Assembly: GCA_037127255.1 (NCBI GenBank)
Contig: JBANSL010000004.1
Location: forward strand, 51,905,702 to 51,969,701
DNA from: Persicaria tinctoria
Taxonomy: Eukaryota > Streptophyta > Magnoliopsida > Caryophyllales > Polygonaceae
Length of the DNA: 64,000 nt
Direction: 5' to 3'
In this document: positions 38,070-48,356 of the stretch, in pieces
Layout: every line of letters begins with the position of its first letter
Position numbering within the stretch: the stretch's first letter is position 1
Made by a program: the position numbers and the translations under genes
The notes under the pieces: model-generated
Told to the model about the DNA's origin: nothing
Seen by the model: only the letters and a program-made list of their open reading frames with translations
Database searches by the model: none

Positions 38070-40996
38070 TGTAAATACCGAGAAATTTTAGAATATTAAA
38101 TTATTAAAATAGTGATTTATAGTCATTACGGTTTCTAAGATTGGGGAGGTTTGAAATTTCCGTCCTTGAGCTATTGATTTTATTCTAAATATTTTAAAAT
38201 GAGTTTCGGCATTATTTAGTTGAAAATTTAAAATATTTTTTATCCTGCTTCCATATGCGAATATGTAAAATAAGAGTTGGAATCCTTTATTAAATTCTGA
38301 ATTGGGAATTTGAAAATTTTTATGGGTTGAGTCGGATAAGGTCGAGAGAGCGGGTTTCGATATATTTGTTTAGTTATTAAAAATCCCTTTTCGGGACCAC
38401 TAGTTCCATTTTCTTTTCTCTTTTCTCTTTCCCTCTCTACCCCCTCTCTCTCTCCCCCCTAGCTTCAGATGGCCTTGTGGCCTTGAGGAGATTCACACAG
38501 CTCACTCTTGTCCTTATTGACTAATTGCAGCTCTGCTCCCTGCAACAATTGCCCATAGCACGCCAAAACCCACTCCATCCTCTCCCTCTTCCCCATTCTG
38601 TCCTCTGCAGAAAGCAACCCAAAAACCTTTTCTTTCTTTCACTGATTTTCGCCCAAATTCACACTCAACGCCACCATCCCTTGCCTCTGTTTTGTTGAGC
38701 AAGCAAAAGGCATCACCTTCACCGAGCCTCCCAAACCACCACCCTCCTCTGCCCCGCTTCAATTCATCACCAAAACTCCACCGTGACGCCACTACCAAGA
38801 CTACTTCTCTGCTCCGGGCCCCTCCTTGCATTCCGAGCCGAGACGGAGCCACCGCTGCAAGCCTAGGAACGCCGAAGAGGAGCAAATTCGAGGTCAGACG
38901 GGGCTGATCATGAGCCTAAGCCGCCAGCAGACTCTCCGACGACGACGAGCCAAACCCAGAAGCGGAGCCGAGCCGTTCAATAGCCCATCGCCGACGTCGT
39001 CCCCATCCCCGAGCATCTTCGTTCCCCCGTCTTCCCGAGTCGAACTCCGGTAATCCTCTCCTCCTTACTCGTGTTTTGCTCTCTTGGTCTTGAGTGAGGT
39101 CGGAAATCTGATTCGGTCCGGGTGGGAGAGTCTTGGTCGGAAAGGGGGATGCCACCGGGGGCCTGGACTCCTCTTCTTCATCCATTCTTCCGTCGACAGT
39201 AGCCAGAGGACGAGGGAGACGGCTCATGTCTCTTTTCTTTCTTTGGCGGGTTCTGGGCCTGGCCCGAACTTTCTATCCGGGTTATATCGTTTTAAATTGG
39301 GTTGGGTTTGTTTTGAATCCAGATTAAGGTTGGGCCTAATTCTTTCCTTCTCCTTGGGCTGGATCCGATTTTGAAAAAAGGATGGGCCTTTTGTCTTGGG
39401 TTTTCTGGGCCGGGTTTGTTTTAAGGAGTTGTCTTAACTGATTTTTATACACTATATGATTGTTATATGTTATGATTTATATTATTGTTAGTCTATTAGA
39501 ACATTAGTATTATTAATATGTGATTTTGGAAATGAATAAAGTAGTTGGTGTTAATTATATATATTGAAGATAAATTATTTAAAAAGGAGATTTTCATGTT
39601 TTCGAACATATCTCTATAAGGATTTGTGTTAGAAAACCAAAATGCCGGAAGTATTTCTATAATATGATTTTGGGAATTTGTTAAGGATTTAAATGATAAG
39701 TATAATTTGAGAAATTGTTTTGGATATGAGTTGACTTAATTTGGGATTTAAGAGTTTGGAAAAATATAGTTGGTACGATTTTATCAATGGGTTTGATTGA
39801 AAGTAAATGATTTTGGTTGATGTTGATCATATCGGAAAGGTTTTGGGAAAATGGTTTTACTATCGATTGGTTTTGAGTATGTTGAGAACTTGGGTTTCGT
39901 GTGTGAATGTTGGTTCAGTAGATTATGGAAATGACTTGATGATAGGTGTGTATTGCTTTTGGATTGCTTTGGACTTGCATTTGGGCCCTTGCTTGTATTA
40001 TCCTGCTGTTCTGCATCTTCAGGTAAGTTCCCTAGGAGGCTTACTCAGGTTGGACATTCATGCCTGTTGTTGCATTTTATGTTAGGTGTTGCATATGCAT
40101 AAAAGCATGCCATGTAGTATCCCGTTTAGGTTGCACTAATTGAATGAGCATTTGCTTACTTTATGCGTTTGAAACATAACGACCGTTATTTGTGATAGTC
40201 CTAGAGTCTTTGCTAGGGTTATAGGACGACCTAGTCCCATCGGGTCCCGTCCTGAGTCAATTGAGTCATGAAACTTCCTTATATTATGAGATGCCTGCGG
40301 GCTTTATTGTAAAGCGGGTTGGGCATGCGTGTCGCCCGATTATATTGGAATGCATTCACGAGCTGGCCAGTCTCCGCCCTATCGGAAGAGGGTGGAGGTA
40401 GGAGAGGGATATGCCATTTGGCATTGTCTTGGGCCCTTTACAGTATTTCTGCACATTATTATGAACTAGGAGCATGTTAGTGTGTTTAACTTTCGTACTG
40501 CATTAGAGCATCTTTATTAGATATAGCACATACTATGTGGCCTCAGCGAGGACTACCGGTCCCGCATAAGTGGCTCGATCTGACTCCTTTCCCCATTCTT
40601 CTTTTAAAGGTATTTTCTGCATATTTTGAGTGCTCGATGTCTATATGACGGGGTCCCCTTTTTTTTTGCGAATCGAAAAACCTGGCTAATTATCTAACTC
40701 GTTATAAATGGTAACCACCCACTTATGATTTTGTTTTGACCCGACTCTATCGTGACACCTTGTACCTAAATTTTGTTTCCGCCTTACTTTCGTTTGAATT
40801 GATTTTTACGACATAGTCCCTAGGACAGGTTAAGGGTACCCAACGACCCTACGATACTTTTAGGGTTCGAAATCCCTCTTAAAACTGACCTTAAAAATGA
40901 GTTTGAAACCTCGACCTGTACCTGGATTGCAAGATCGGAACAAGGGGTTTCATCTCTTGAAACGTAACCCTAGAATCATAATTCCGGGCCGTTACA
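38070..40996 (+). repeat. Element D 3' LTR
   Basis: It begins TGTAAATACC and ends GCCGTTACA, followed by the target duplication TCTTA (40997-41001). It matches 15180-18134 throughout. Its frames (for example 38514-38885, 39084-39374) are the same repeat-derived ones. Confidence 0.92.
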
Positions 40997-41156
40997 TCTT
41001 ACAGCGAGTGGGCCAAGGCCAAACCTGCAGGGGTCATACCACTATGGTATTATCAACACCACCAGGACCATAAGGCTGCAGAACTCAACTGGACAGGTCA
41101 ATGGCAAGCAAAGGTATGTTGTTAACAGCGTGTCGTTTATTGCACCAAATCTGTAG
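40997..41156 (+). pseudogene. SKU5-similar (SKS) gene, last fragment
   Basis: After the TCTTA duplication the frame gives TASGPRPNLQGSYHYG, IINTTRTIRLQNS and RYVVNSVSF, then IAPNL and a stop at 41154-41156. It continues the exon opened at 15169, since AAT CTT A|CA GCG reads NLTA. Full-length SKS proteins carry on past VNSVSF (typically ADTPLKLAD) for a further large cupredoxin domain. That part is not found downstream, so the gene is truncated here. The protein family acts at the plasma membrane/cell wall in directional growth. This copy cannot. Confidence 0.87.
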
Positions 41157-41320
41157 AACATTAGCAAGTATGATTTATGTTAGTAGATTAGACTTTGGTT
41201 TACCGTATGACTCAATTTAGATTGTAATGAACTATTTTTCGATGTAATTTGGAAGTTATGGTTAGTTTTGTGGACAAACTTTGTACTTGTGTGTTGGAAA
41301 TATAGCCAAACGCTATGTAC
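41157..41320 (+). other. Flank after the SKS stop, no gene
   Basis: This is AT-rich sequence that could be old 3' untranslated DNA (gtttaccgtatgactc...tgtgttgg). There is no reading frame of note. Confidence 0.4.
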
Positions 41321-41831
41321 AGGTAGTATTACAAAAATAAATAAAAAATTTTAAAATCGGACATAAATATATAGCTTGGACCTACAAAACCGAATTATAT
41401 ATAACAATTTCATGCACTAATCTACTATCACGGGCGAGGATATGTGATATAAGCCAAATATATTAAGAAGGGATCAAACCTAATATCACGGACGTCCCAA
41501 AGGGAATCCGTGATATTAGACTCATAATAAAAATATTCAGCACCCTAATATCCCGGGCGTACCTATTAGAAGATCCGTGATATTAGAGTGTAAGATGAAA
41601 AGTCCCCCAGCCTAATATCACGGGCGTGTCAAATAGGATATCCGTGATATTAGAGTGTAATATGAAATATCCCCCAACCTAATATCACGGGCGTGCCTAT
41701 TTTAAGATCCGTAATATTTGATTGCCATGCCTAATAGCCCACTAAGGGGAAGCCCGGGCGTGTCTTGACATATATCCGTGATATTTGGCTCCAAATATCC
41801 GTGATATTAATTGAGGTAATTTGTACTAGTG
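41321..41831. mobile_element. CACTA-like terminus with hairpin subterminal repeats
   Basis: The right end reads aatttgtactagtg, the reverse complement of a CACTAGTACAAAT terminus. Inside are at least five units of the form tatcacgggcg...ccgtgatatta (41481-41810), each a small inverted repeat spaced about 60 bp. Such arrays are usual in CACTA subterminal regions. The left end is uncertain; gtagtattacaaaaa at about 41318 is a degenerate candidate. Confidence 0.5.
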
Positions 41832-42400
41832 AATCACGTGTCTTTCGAACACGGATGTGCAAGTAAGCCTCCAAGGAGAATAAATTTAGCAGTCGCGTGT
41901 CTTTCGAACACGGATGTGCAAGTAAGCCTCCGAGGAGAATAAATTTAGCAATCGCGTGTCTTTCAAACATGGATGTGCAAGTAAGCCTCCAAGGAGAATA
42001 AATTTAGCAATCGCGTGTCTTTCGAACACGGATGTGGAAGTAAGCCTCCAAGGAGAATAAATTTAGCAATCCCGTGTCTTTCGAACACGGATATGCAAGT
42101 AACCCTCCAAGGAGAATAAATTTAGCAATCACGTGTCTTTCGAACATGGATGTGCAAGTAAGCCTCTAAGGAGAATAAATTTAGCAATCGCGTGTCTTTT
42201 GAACACGGATGTGCAAGTAAGCCTCCAAGGAGAATAAATTTTACAATCGCGTGTCTTTCGAACACGGATGTGCAAGTAAGCCTCCAAGGAGAATAAATTT
42301 AGCAATCGCGTGTCTTTCGAACACGGATGTGCAAGTAAGCCTCTAAGGAGAGTAAATTCAGCAACCTTTACGTTTTTATACTTGGATATGTAAAAAAGCC
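41832..42400. repeat. 59-bp minisatellite, about nine copies
   Basis: Units starting cgtgtctttcgaacacgg recur at 41837, 41896, 41955, 42014, 42073, 42132, 42191, 42250 and 42309, exactly 59 bp apart. A decayed tenth follows near 42371. Each unit also holds aagtaagcctccaaggag and aataaatttagcaat. The minus-strand frames 41731-41970 and 42129-42422 are simply translations of the array. Unit copies differ by a few substitutions only. Confidence 0.95.
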
Positions 42401-42800
42401 TCCGTATTATATGAGAAATCAATAAAATTGATCTGTCTTCTTCTACTCTTTCTGATTTTTGTTCTGTTGTGATTTTTAAATCCCGACCATCGCAATCAAA
42501 CGGTTATTAAGAATATGGTGCACTAGAATAAGCCGTACAAACCGTGTTAATCTAAGCTATATGCGAAATTGGTAAAAATAGGTTCACCCGTGCACATTTT
42601 CTTAAAACCAACATATGAACAGAGTCTCAAAAACACAACGCGATTGCTATAAACAAATCCAAAAACCAGGTATACAAGCGTTTAAAGGTTCGTACGACAA
42701 ACAAAGGAATAGGAAGCAAAGGAATCATAAAACAACAACAAAGCACGATGGCTTTTCTTATCTTAAAAAAGACCACGAATTTCACCACAATCTCATAGGA
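42401..42800. other. Intergenic DNA, no gene recognised
   Basis: AT-rich sequence after the minisatellite. The plus-strand frame 42615-43094 overlaps the B3 gene on the other strand and has no protein-like features, so it is not called. Confidence 0.4.
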
Positions 42801-43187
42801 TCACTCATTAGCGTCAAGAACTATTATGGTGAAACGATTACTCCCCTCGTATTTAAAACTGATAAGGGATCCCCCAACACGCAAGCCACTATCCACGGCA
42901 AAAGCACGCCAACCTTCAGTAAGGACGTAATGGTTTTGACTATCTTGAAACACCCTCACTCGAAATTCTCGCCCAGTGGGAGAAATCAAGAAGGCATGAG
43001 TCAATCCCTCACGAGCGTATTGAGCGCCAAAAGACTCAGGCAAAAGCTGCAAATAACCAAAACAAATGTCAAACAAGAAAAGCAAAAATTGTAAAAGAAG
43101 GGTCTGAACGAATACCATATATTCCAATTTCTCTTCGAAATCAATAGAACGAAAAAAGTCACGACGACGAGGATTGGGGGAAGTCAT
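42801..43187 (-). CDS. B3-domain protein 1 (REM-like), two exons, apparently intact
   Basis: Exon 1 (43116-43187) encodes MTSPNPRRRDFFRSIDF and ends at LEYM. An intron of 69 bp (43047-43115, GTATTC donor, TTGCAG acceptor) follows, then exon 2 (43046-42801) from LLPESFGAQY to LDANE and a TGA. The product of about 106 aa is a single B3 DNA-binding fold: LPESF, HAFLISPTGREFRVRVF, LTEGWRAFAVDSGLRVGGSL and FKYEGSNRFTIIVLD match the order of strands in plant REM/B3 domains. The intron also reads through without a stop, so either form is possible. Transcription-factor use is inferred. The product is short for the family, with no second domain. It may be a live small gene or a fragment captured by a transposon. 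Confidence 0.62.
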   Translation of the reverse strand: MTSPNPRRRDFFRSIDFEEKLEYMVFVQTLLLQFLLFLFDICFGYLQLLPESFGAQYAREGLTHAFLISPTGREFRVRVFQDSQNHYVLTEGWRAFAVDSGLRVGGSLISFKYEGSNRFTIIVLDANE

Positions 43188-43559
43188 AACTCTTCAAATT
43201 TCAAAATACCAAAACTAAAACAAAGCACAAGGACAACTGCCTAGGCTCTATCCGAACTCCTGATATTTATGAGCAAGCAAAGCAAGCAGAATATCGTGTT
43301 GTCACGTTATAAAAAAGAGTCTACCCTCATCCAAAATAATTTTTCAGAAACAACCGCATGCCAGACAAGTGGCAGTATCTCAAAGCATCTCTCTGTAATT
43401 CAGAGCCACAGTAACAAATCAGGAAAAGTCGCATTAGCATCAGGAAAGGACAAAAACGCAAAGAACGAAAGCATATCTATTCAAATAACAATATCATTAC
43501 ATGAGACCTCGCGATTACACATAATAAAGCACATTATTAGGTCTAACAAGAGTACACCA

Positions 43560-43650
43560 TGAAGCGATGCCATCCCACATACTAAAAGCTCTACTCATCC
43601 TCAAGAACAAGAGTCTTGAAGCGATGCCCTCCCACATACTAAAAGAGCAC
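43560..43650. repeat. Short direct repeat between B3 copies
   Basis: The word gaagcgatgcc(a/c)tcccacat with actaaaag following occurs at 43561 and again at 43618. This is a tandem pair about 57 bp apart. No gene is visible between 43188 and 43652. Confidence 0.6.
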
Positions 43651-43652
43651 CA

Positions 43653-43992
43653 TCAATGCACCAACTCATACACCATTATTGGTTGGGAATCTTCCCCAAC
43701 CTTCAGACAACCACCAACTATTTGAGCAATCCTTGGAAATCTCAACATGAAAGTTTTCACCAGTTGCAGAGACCAAACAAATATGATCAGACACGACATG
43801 ACCATACATCCTTTCGAAAGCACAAGGGAGAGGCAACAAACAAAATAGCATTGTGTCACAACAATTCAAACCCAAACAGATATATAATGCAACAGGTATA
43901 AACAACTTACCAAACGATGCATCCTTCCCTCTACATCAACACAGCAGTAAAAATAACGCATCTCGAAGTTGGGAAGTGCCATCTCTCTACTA
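43653..43992 (-). pseudogene. B3-domain fragment 2
   Basis: The upstream exon reads MALPNFEMRYFYCCVDVEGR to MHRL and is followed by a GTAAGTTG donor (near 43907). The B3 part reads LPLPCAFERMYGHV, ICLVSATGENFHVEIS, SWWLSEGWGRF and stops early at NNGV. No clear acceptor AG precedes LPLPCAF, and the second half of the domain (the LxxGxxLxFxY strand) is missing. The layout, a short first exon ending RL and then GTAAGTTGTT, is shared with fragment 4, so the two are duplicates of one gene. It is not expected to be functional. Confidence 0.6.
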
Positions 43993-44426
43993 AAGCAATA
44001 GTGATAGGCAGCAGATAGATAACCAGATTACTAAGCATGTCACATCTTTTTATATGTCGAACGAGACTGTGCAAGTCTCAAAGTACAACGAAAGCATTCA
44101 TTGCGTGCATTGAATAAAAAAAAGAGTCAGAAATAGGGATTTCCCGAGATATTCTGCATGAATAACACATGGCAAGGAATCCTCTCAGAACCCGACCAAA
44201 TACACTGGACATTTCAAATCCAGAAACAGTAATTTATTACAAAAATATTTTTTCGAACTGGCCGATGCCACTATAAAAGGATTTTTTTTCCCTACAGCAT
44301 GAAAGACGCAACCTTTCATAAAAAAACTTTCCAAAAAGAAGACATGACAGCGAATGCTATCGATCAAAATCCAAACAATTCCTTTTTTTATATATTTATT
44401 TAGTAGGGGATGAGCAATACGTACGC

Positions 44427-44720
44427 ATGATGCTACCTTACGAATTCGGTGAACATTTCCAACCCCATATACCCGAGCAAATCCTTTTGTCCACTCGCGT
44501 TGTCAAAGATTTCCCTTTCCTTATTATAGGGGGCAGTTACGGATCTCACTGGGTAGCACGCGAATGGAGGGACTTTGTGGAAACACATGGACTCGAGTTA
44601 GAAACTTCAATAATGTTCACCCACCTAGGAGAATTAAGGTTTGAAGTCCACTTTTTCGACAAGGAAGGCTACTACATCGAGGACGAACTCTACGATGATG
44701 ATTACCACGGTCCAACGTGA
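44427..44720 (+). pseudogene. B3-domain fragment 3
   Basis: This frame of 97 codons reads LPYEFGEHFQPHI, VKDFPFLIIGGSYGSHWVAR, EWRDFVETHGLELETS, THLGELRFEVHFFDKEGYY, then an acidic end. The core (xWxxFVxxxxLxxxxxxxFxxxGxxxFxVxxFD) is that of a B3 domain. It is transcribed in the opposite direction to its neighbours 2 and 4. A first exon with RL-GTAAGT was not found upstream; ttatttag just before 44405 could be an acceptor. It may be a single-exon relic. Confidence 0.55.
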
Positions 44721-44873
44721 AATGGTTTCCACTAAGACCCCAGGGACAATTCGGTAAGCAAAATTTTTTTCTATTAAAATCTTCAATTTAACTCGAACTA
44801 TCAATAAAGACTCGATTCTTTGGATACATATTGCCATTACTCCTTGTCTAAAAATATGAGCAATAAGTCGCCA

Positions 44874-45190
44874 GCGTCTAAGGACGCTAGAAATTATTAA
44901 GAGCATCTCTCCATCGCGAGTATCACGCTGGAGATTACTTGATTCTTAGTTTAATCTCCCCTGCGTCCAAGGACGCTGGAAATTATTAAGAACATCTCTC
45001 CATCGCGAGCATCACGCTGGAGATAACTTGATTCTTAGTTTAATCTCCCCTACGTCCAAGGACGCTGAAGATTATTAAGAACATCTCTCCATCGCGAGCA
45101 TCACGCTAGAGATTACTTGATTCTTAGTTTAATCTCCCCTGCGTCCAAGGACGCTGGAGATTCTTAGGTGACTCTCCCCATCGCACCATG
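44874..45190. repeat. 89-bp minisatellite with palindromic core
   Basis: Units beginning GCGTCYAAGGACGC start at 44874, 44963, 45052 (ACGTCC form) and 45141, exactly 89 bp apart. GCGTCC and GGACGC form a hairpin, and each unit also carries catcgcgagcatcacgctgg. There are about 3.5 copies. It lies between B3 fragments 3 and 4. Confidence 0.95.
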
Positions 45191-45423
45191 AATACTAAAA
45201 ATCGTTCAGTAAGTATTTATTTCTTCACATACATTTGAAAGCCACCTTTGGCTGGCACAAACTAGAACCGGTAACTAACGAACAAGAGCTCCATGGACCC
45301 ACTCTTCATGACAAATTCAAACAACCAGCACCACGAAGATAGGTTGGTTTTATTATGCACCAAACAAAAACATTCAACAAAGGTAGCGATATAACCACAA
45401 TAAAGGATCGCAACAACAAAAAT

Positions 45424-45852
45424 TCAACATCGAACCGTAAAATCTACGTCACCATTTTTGTTAGAACCGTGATCCATAGCAACAGCATCGAAACAAGAAT
45501 TTCCATCATACTCAAAGATCAGGCGCATCCCAATACGAAGTTCATTCGAAACAACAAACTAAGACCACCAGGTGGTAAACCAATAATTGTTGGGCCCTAA
45601 AGGTTCCACCCTCACCACAAATTCCTCATCATCTCGCGTCCATAAATGCACAAAACCAAGGGCATCATAGCCATAATCACGGTATACGGATGGTAGAGGC
45701 ATCAGAAAAGATCGACTCTCTTACCAAGACATAAATCGCACAAAACAACTTACCAGCCTATATAAATGCCCTTCGATTACAATATCCCGTGTAAAACCCC
45801 GCACGCGAGGAATAGTTACACCTGGAATATCAATTAGCATCATAGACATCAT
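45424..45852 (-). pseudogene. B3-domain fragment 4
   Basis: Exon 1 (45754-45852) reads MMSMMLIDIPGVTIPRVRGF to GHLYRL and ends at a GTAAGTTG donor. The B3 part (45702-45424) reads MPLPSVYRDYGYDALGFVHL, EEFVVRVEPLG, WFTTWWS-stop-FVVSNELRIGMRL, FEYDGNSCFDAVAMDHG. One in-frame TAG (45559-45561) falls where the domain has a variable residue before FV, and the sequence before MPLP is TTTTCTG instead of an AG acceptor. Both changes make it a pseudogene. It shares its exon layout with fragment 2. Confidence 0.65.
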
Positions 45853-46209
45853 CACCACGAGTCAAACTGCAATAACAATCTCGGGCTCCTTACCTTTTTT
45901 TATATTAATCCCTACAAGGATAAAACAACAGAGGGCACCGCAGATCGCCCAAATCCACCACAAGGTCAATAAATATCAAGAAACACAACAACGGACACAC
46001 GATAAATACGACCCCACGCCACGCGACAAGTGAGGTAACAAGCAAACCTCATACACCGAGCTGCATGAAAAACAGGTTGATGACACGCACCTCCCTGCTT
46101 CATGATGATTCAAAGATAACCCTGCCAGACAAGCGTCTATATCCACTTAATGTAGAACTAGTATAATTGAAAGCTTTAGGTAAGATACAAACGAAATTAC
46201 TGAGATAAA
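45853..46209. other. Spacer between B3 fragments, no gene recognised
   Basis: No coherent reading frame is visible on either strand. The sequence is CA-rich on the plus strand. Confidence 0.4.
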
Positions 46210-46635
46210 ATGCCAAGTTTTGACATGGCGTCAGGAGAACTCTCTCCACCAGAAATCCCGCCACAACCCTTCATCACGAATACTATGCTATTCCCAAATC
46301 CTAAATTTTCCAGGATAATCCTTATGCAAAGCCATCTACGCAGGCTCCCCCTACCATATATCTTTGTAGAATTCGGGGAAGAAATACTTGACCAAATCTT
46401 TCTATGTTCTCCCTCAAACCGGGAATTCGTGGTACTAGTTGAACAAGATGAAGGGGATTGGTTCTCTCTTTAAGAAGGATGGAGATCTTTCGCGAGCAAT
46501 AACAACCTCAAAATAGGGAGCCACCTTACCTTCGAATACCAAGGCGAATCCCAATTTGATGTGGCGATAGAGCAACCAGGCCCAGACGAAAATGGAGATG
46601 TCTTGCCCGATTACATGTGCTACGAAGAAATATAA
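46210..46635 (+). pseudogene. B3-domain fragment 5
   Basis: The plus-strand frame opens MPSFDMASGELSPPEIPPQP, then LPLPYIFVEFGEEI, IFLCSPSNREFVVLVEQDEG, WFSL-stop-EGWRSFASNNNLKIGSHL, FEYQGESQFDVAIEQPGPDE and ends YEEI-stop at 46633-46635. This is a complete B3 strand order except for a TAA at 46471-46473 just before EGW. The tail (GPDENGDVLPDYM) resembles the SNKNGDVDF tail of fragment 4, again pointing to local duplication. Non-functional unless the stop is read through. Confidence 0.67.
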
Positions 46636-47132
46636 CTATAAAGGATACAAGTTAGTTTCTACTATATTTCATCGCTAAAAAAAATCACAGCTTTGCCTAT
46701 CATTTCCACATAACATCCAATAAATACGCGAACCCTACTTTTTGTCATCTCATGATTCATTTCATAAAACGATCAATGACAGGAGATGGGTAAGGGTATC
46801 GCGAATTTACCTTTCAAACAAGAACATTAACAATAGACAGGTGGACAGGTCAAACTCTAGTCGCAAGAAAACATAAGTAAGATCAGCAGAACAAGCCCTT
46901 AAGAGAAAAAAGCAAAATACATAAACGGAAATGCGCTGCATTCAGAGATAAAGTATTCACAAAACACCATGACAAGACATCGCTTATCATGGGTTGAAAT
47001 ATTCGCCATCCCAAGAAACAAAAGTGTGAACCGCAGTAGAGCACAAGACTCTCGCCACGGGTAAAAATGTTTTCAACTTTCTTACAAAAAATAACTTCAA
47101 AAAATATTCATAAGGAGTGGAAAGACGGTCAG
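46636..47132. other. Intergenic DNA, no gene recognised
   Basis: AT-rich and A-rich sequence with no supported frame on either strand. Confidence 0.4.
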
Positions 47133-48150
47133 TTAAACATCAATATGCGGGTTGTCATAATCGCGAGCGGGCTCGGGGGTCTTCTCACCAACAAGAGGAG
47201 GATCGAGGGCATCAGCATCATCAATTGGAACGTCAAGGGGGAGAGGCAGCCCACATTGGGGGTCTTTAACCTTCATATCCTCCTCTTCATAACTAGGGGG
47301 AAACATCCTCACGTCGTCACCAAGATGAGCGAAACGATTGACGCTCTGGGCAATCCCACATTCTACCCCTTCCATAAATGCGTTGGTAACCTTTTCGTAA
47401 AGGACATCCTGTCCATCCGTCTCAAGGTAATAATTTAGCCAACCTCAACCAACCTCCCCCATGAAACCAGATAGCCACCCCTGGCCTTCGTCACTGAGCA
47501 TGAACTCGCGAAGCGTACTTTTGGTGACAAGGACGTCCTCGCTAGATGTAAAATGCTCGAGTTGTGCTCTTACACTCGTAAGCTCCTCACATGCCAGGTT
47601 TAACTCGTGCTCGAGTTCTATAAGCTGAGCCTTCAAGCGTGTAACCTCCGATTCATATTGAGTCCCCGTCTCTTGGGCCTGCGCAAGCTCAACTCGGGAC
47701 AAGTCCAGCTCATTCTTCACTGTATCCACTTCCTTATAGGACTTCCCCAAAGCCTCGTCCAAACTCTCAATGGTTACCTCTCGGAGCTCCGCATCCTTCA
47801 GTTTCTCCAGCTTCGCCTTCAAGGCGTTGTTTATCGACCTCAAATCTCTTACTTTGTCGTCGTAATTTCTTAGACGCCCAGCCACCTCAGACCATTGCAG
47901 ATAATCCTACAAACGACACGCGGATAATGATGAACACACGTGCAAAATAATGAGAGAAGGAAAAAAAGAAAGTAAATCGCGAATAAAATTACCCAGCCTC
48001 TGGTTTTCTTGCCGTGCTCCAACAGTTCTTCATTCGTCAGGTGTTGAAGATACTCACGTTCGGTCGGATAGCTCTTCTTGGGAATCTCCAATTTCTTGAT
48101 TTGAATAGGATCAAACCCAGGTAGCCGGTAGGCCATCATGGAGATCCCGG
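47133..48150 (-). pseudogene. Coiled-coil transposon-type ORF (broken)
   Basis: On the minus strand, 48139 to about 47995 gives FDPIQIKKLEIPKKSYPTE and LLEHGKKTRGW, with a possible GTAATT donor. Positions 47885-47445 give a long coiled coil (LRSINNALKAKLEKLKDAEL, ELDLSRVELAQAQE, LIELEHELNLACEEL), then FMLSDEGQGWLSGFMGEVG and a stop. Positions 47430-47133 continue NYYLETDGQDVLYEKVTNAF, MEGVECGIAQ and an acidic Pro-rich end. This rod followed by a short conserved block resembles the plant 'putative gypsy-type transposon' proteins, but I am not certain. Stops and a possible intron leave it broken. Confidence 0.4.
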
Positions 48151-48164
48151 ACTGAGTAATCGGC

Positions 48165-48356
48165 TCGTAGTCTTAATCTGTTGTCTAAGCCGTGCTGTCT
48201 TAGCTGGAGGGAAGAATTTGTTAAGAAACAAATCCTTGAGCTCGTTCCACGTGCGAATGGATTGTAGAGCCAAACCCTCGAACCAATGTTGATCCTTCCC
48301 TGCAAGCGACCAACGAAAAGCCTTTAGTTTGAGATATTCCAGATTGGCATCGTCAG
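48165..48356 (-). pseudogene. Retrotransposon gag-domain fragment
   Basis: The minus-strand frame reads LEYLKLKAFRWSLAGKDQHW, FEGLALQSIRTWNELKDLFL and NKFFPPAKTARLRQQI. This is the core of the Ty3/gypsy gag domain, closely parallel to element B gag (KMKAFR, SLAG, NKFFPPAKTA). After KTTS the frame changes abruptly into unrelated sequence leading to the coiled-coil ORF, so this is a chimera junction. LTRs were not found around it. Confidence 0.75.

Larger units (their letters stand above)
15180..40996 (+). mobile_element. Element D: LTR retrotransposon derivative without coding capacity (LARD-like), hosting nested elements
   Basis: Two direct LTRs of 2955 and 2927 bp start TGTAAA and end GTTAMA. 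A TCTTA target duplication flanks the element (15175-15179, 40997-41001). A TGGTATCAGAGC primer site follows the left LTR, and gaggtggatga precedes the right LTR. Removing the nested B complex (22011-37576) leaves about 10.25 kb, in which no gag or pol motif is visible. Such large non-coding derivatives depend on proteins from a relative. It sits in the sense orientation inside the SKS coding sequence. Confidence 0.92.

Noticed and set aside
41832..42400. CRISPR-like array
   Set aside because: The 59-bp units are directly adjacent, with no unique spacers. This is a eukaryotic minisatellite.
41731..42422. Minus-strand frames with an internally repetitive protein
   Set aside because: They are direct translations of the 59-bp minisatellite. 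59 is not a multiple of 3, so the reading changes from unit to unit.
42615..43094. 159-codon plus-strand frame
   Set aside because: It is antisense to the B3 gene on the minus strand, which has domain support and splice signals.
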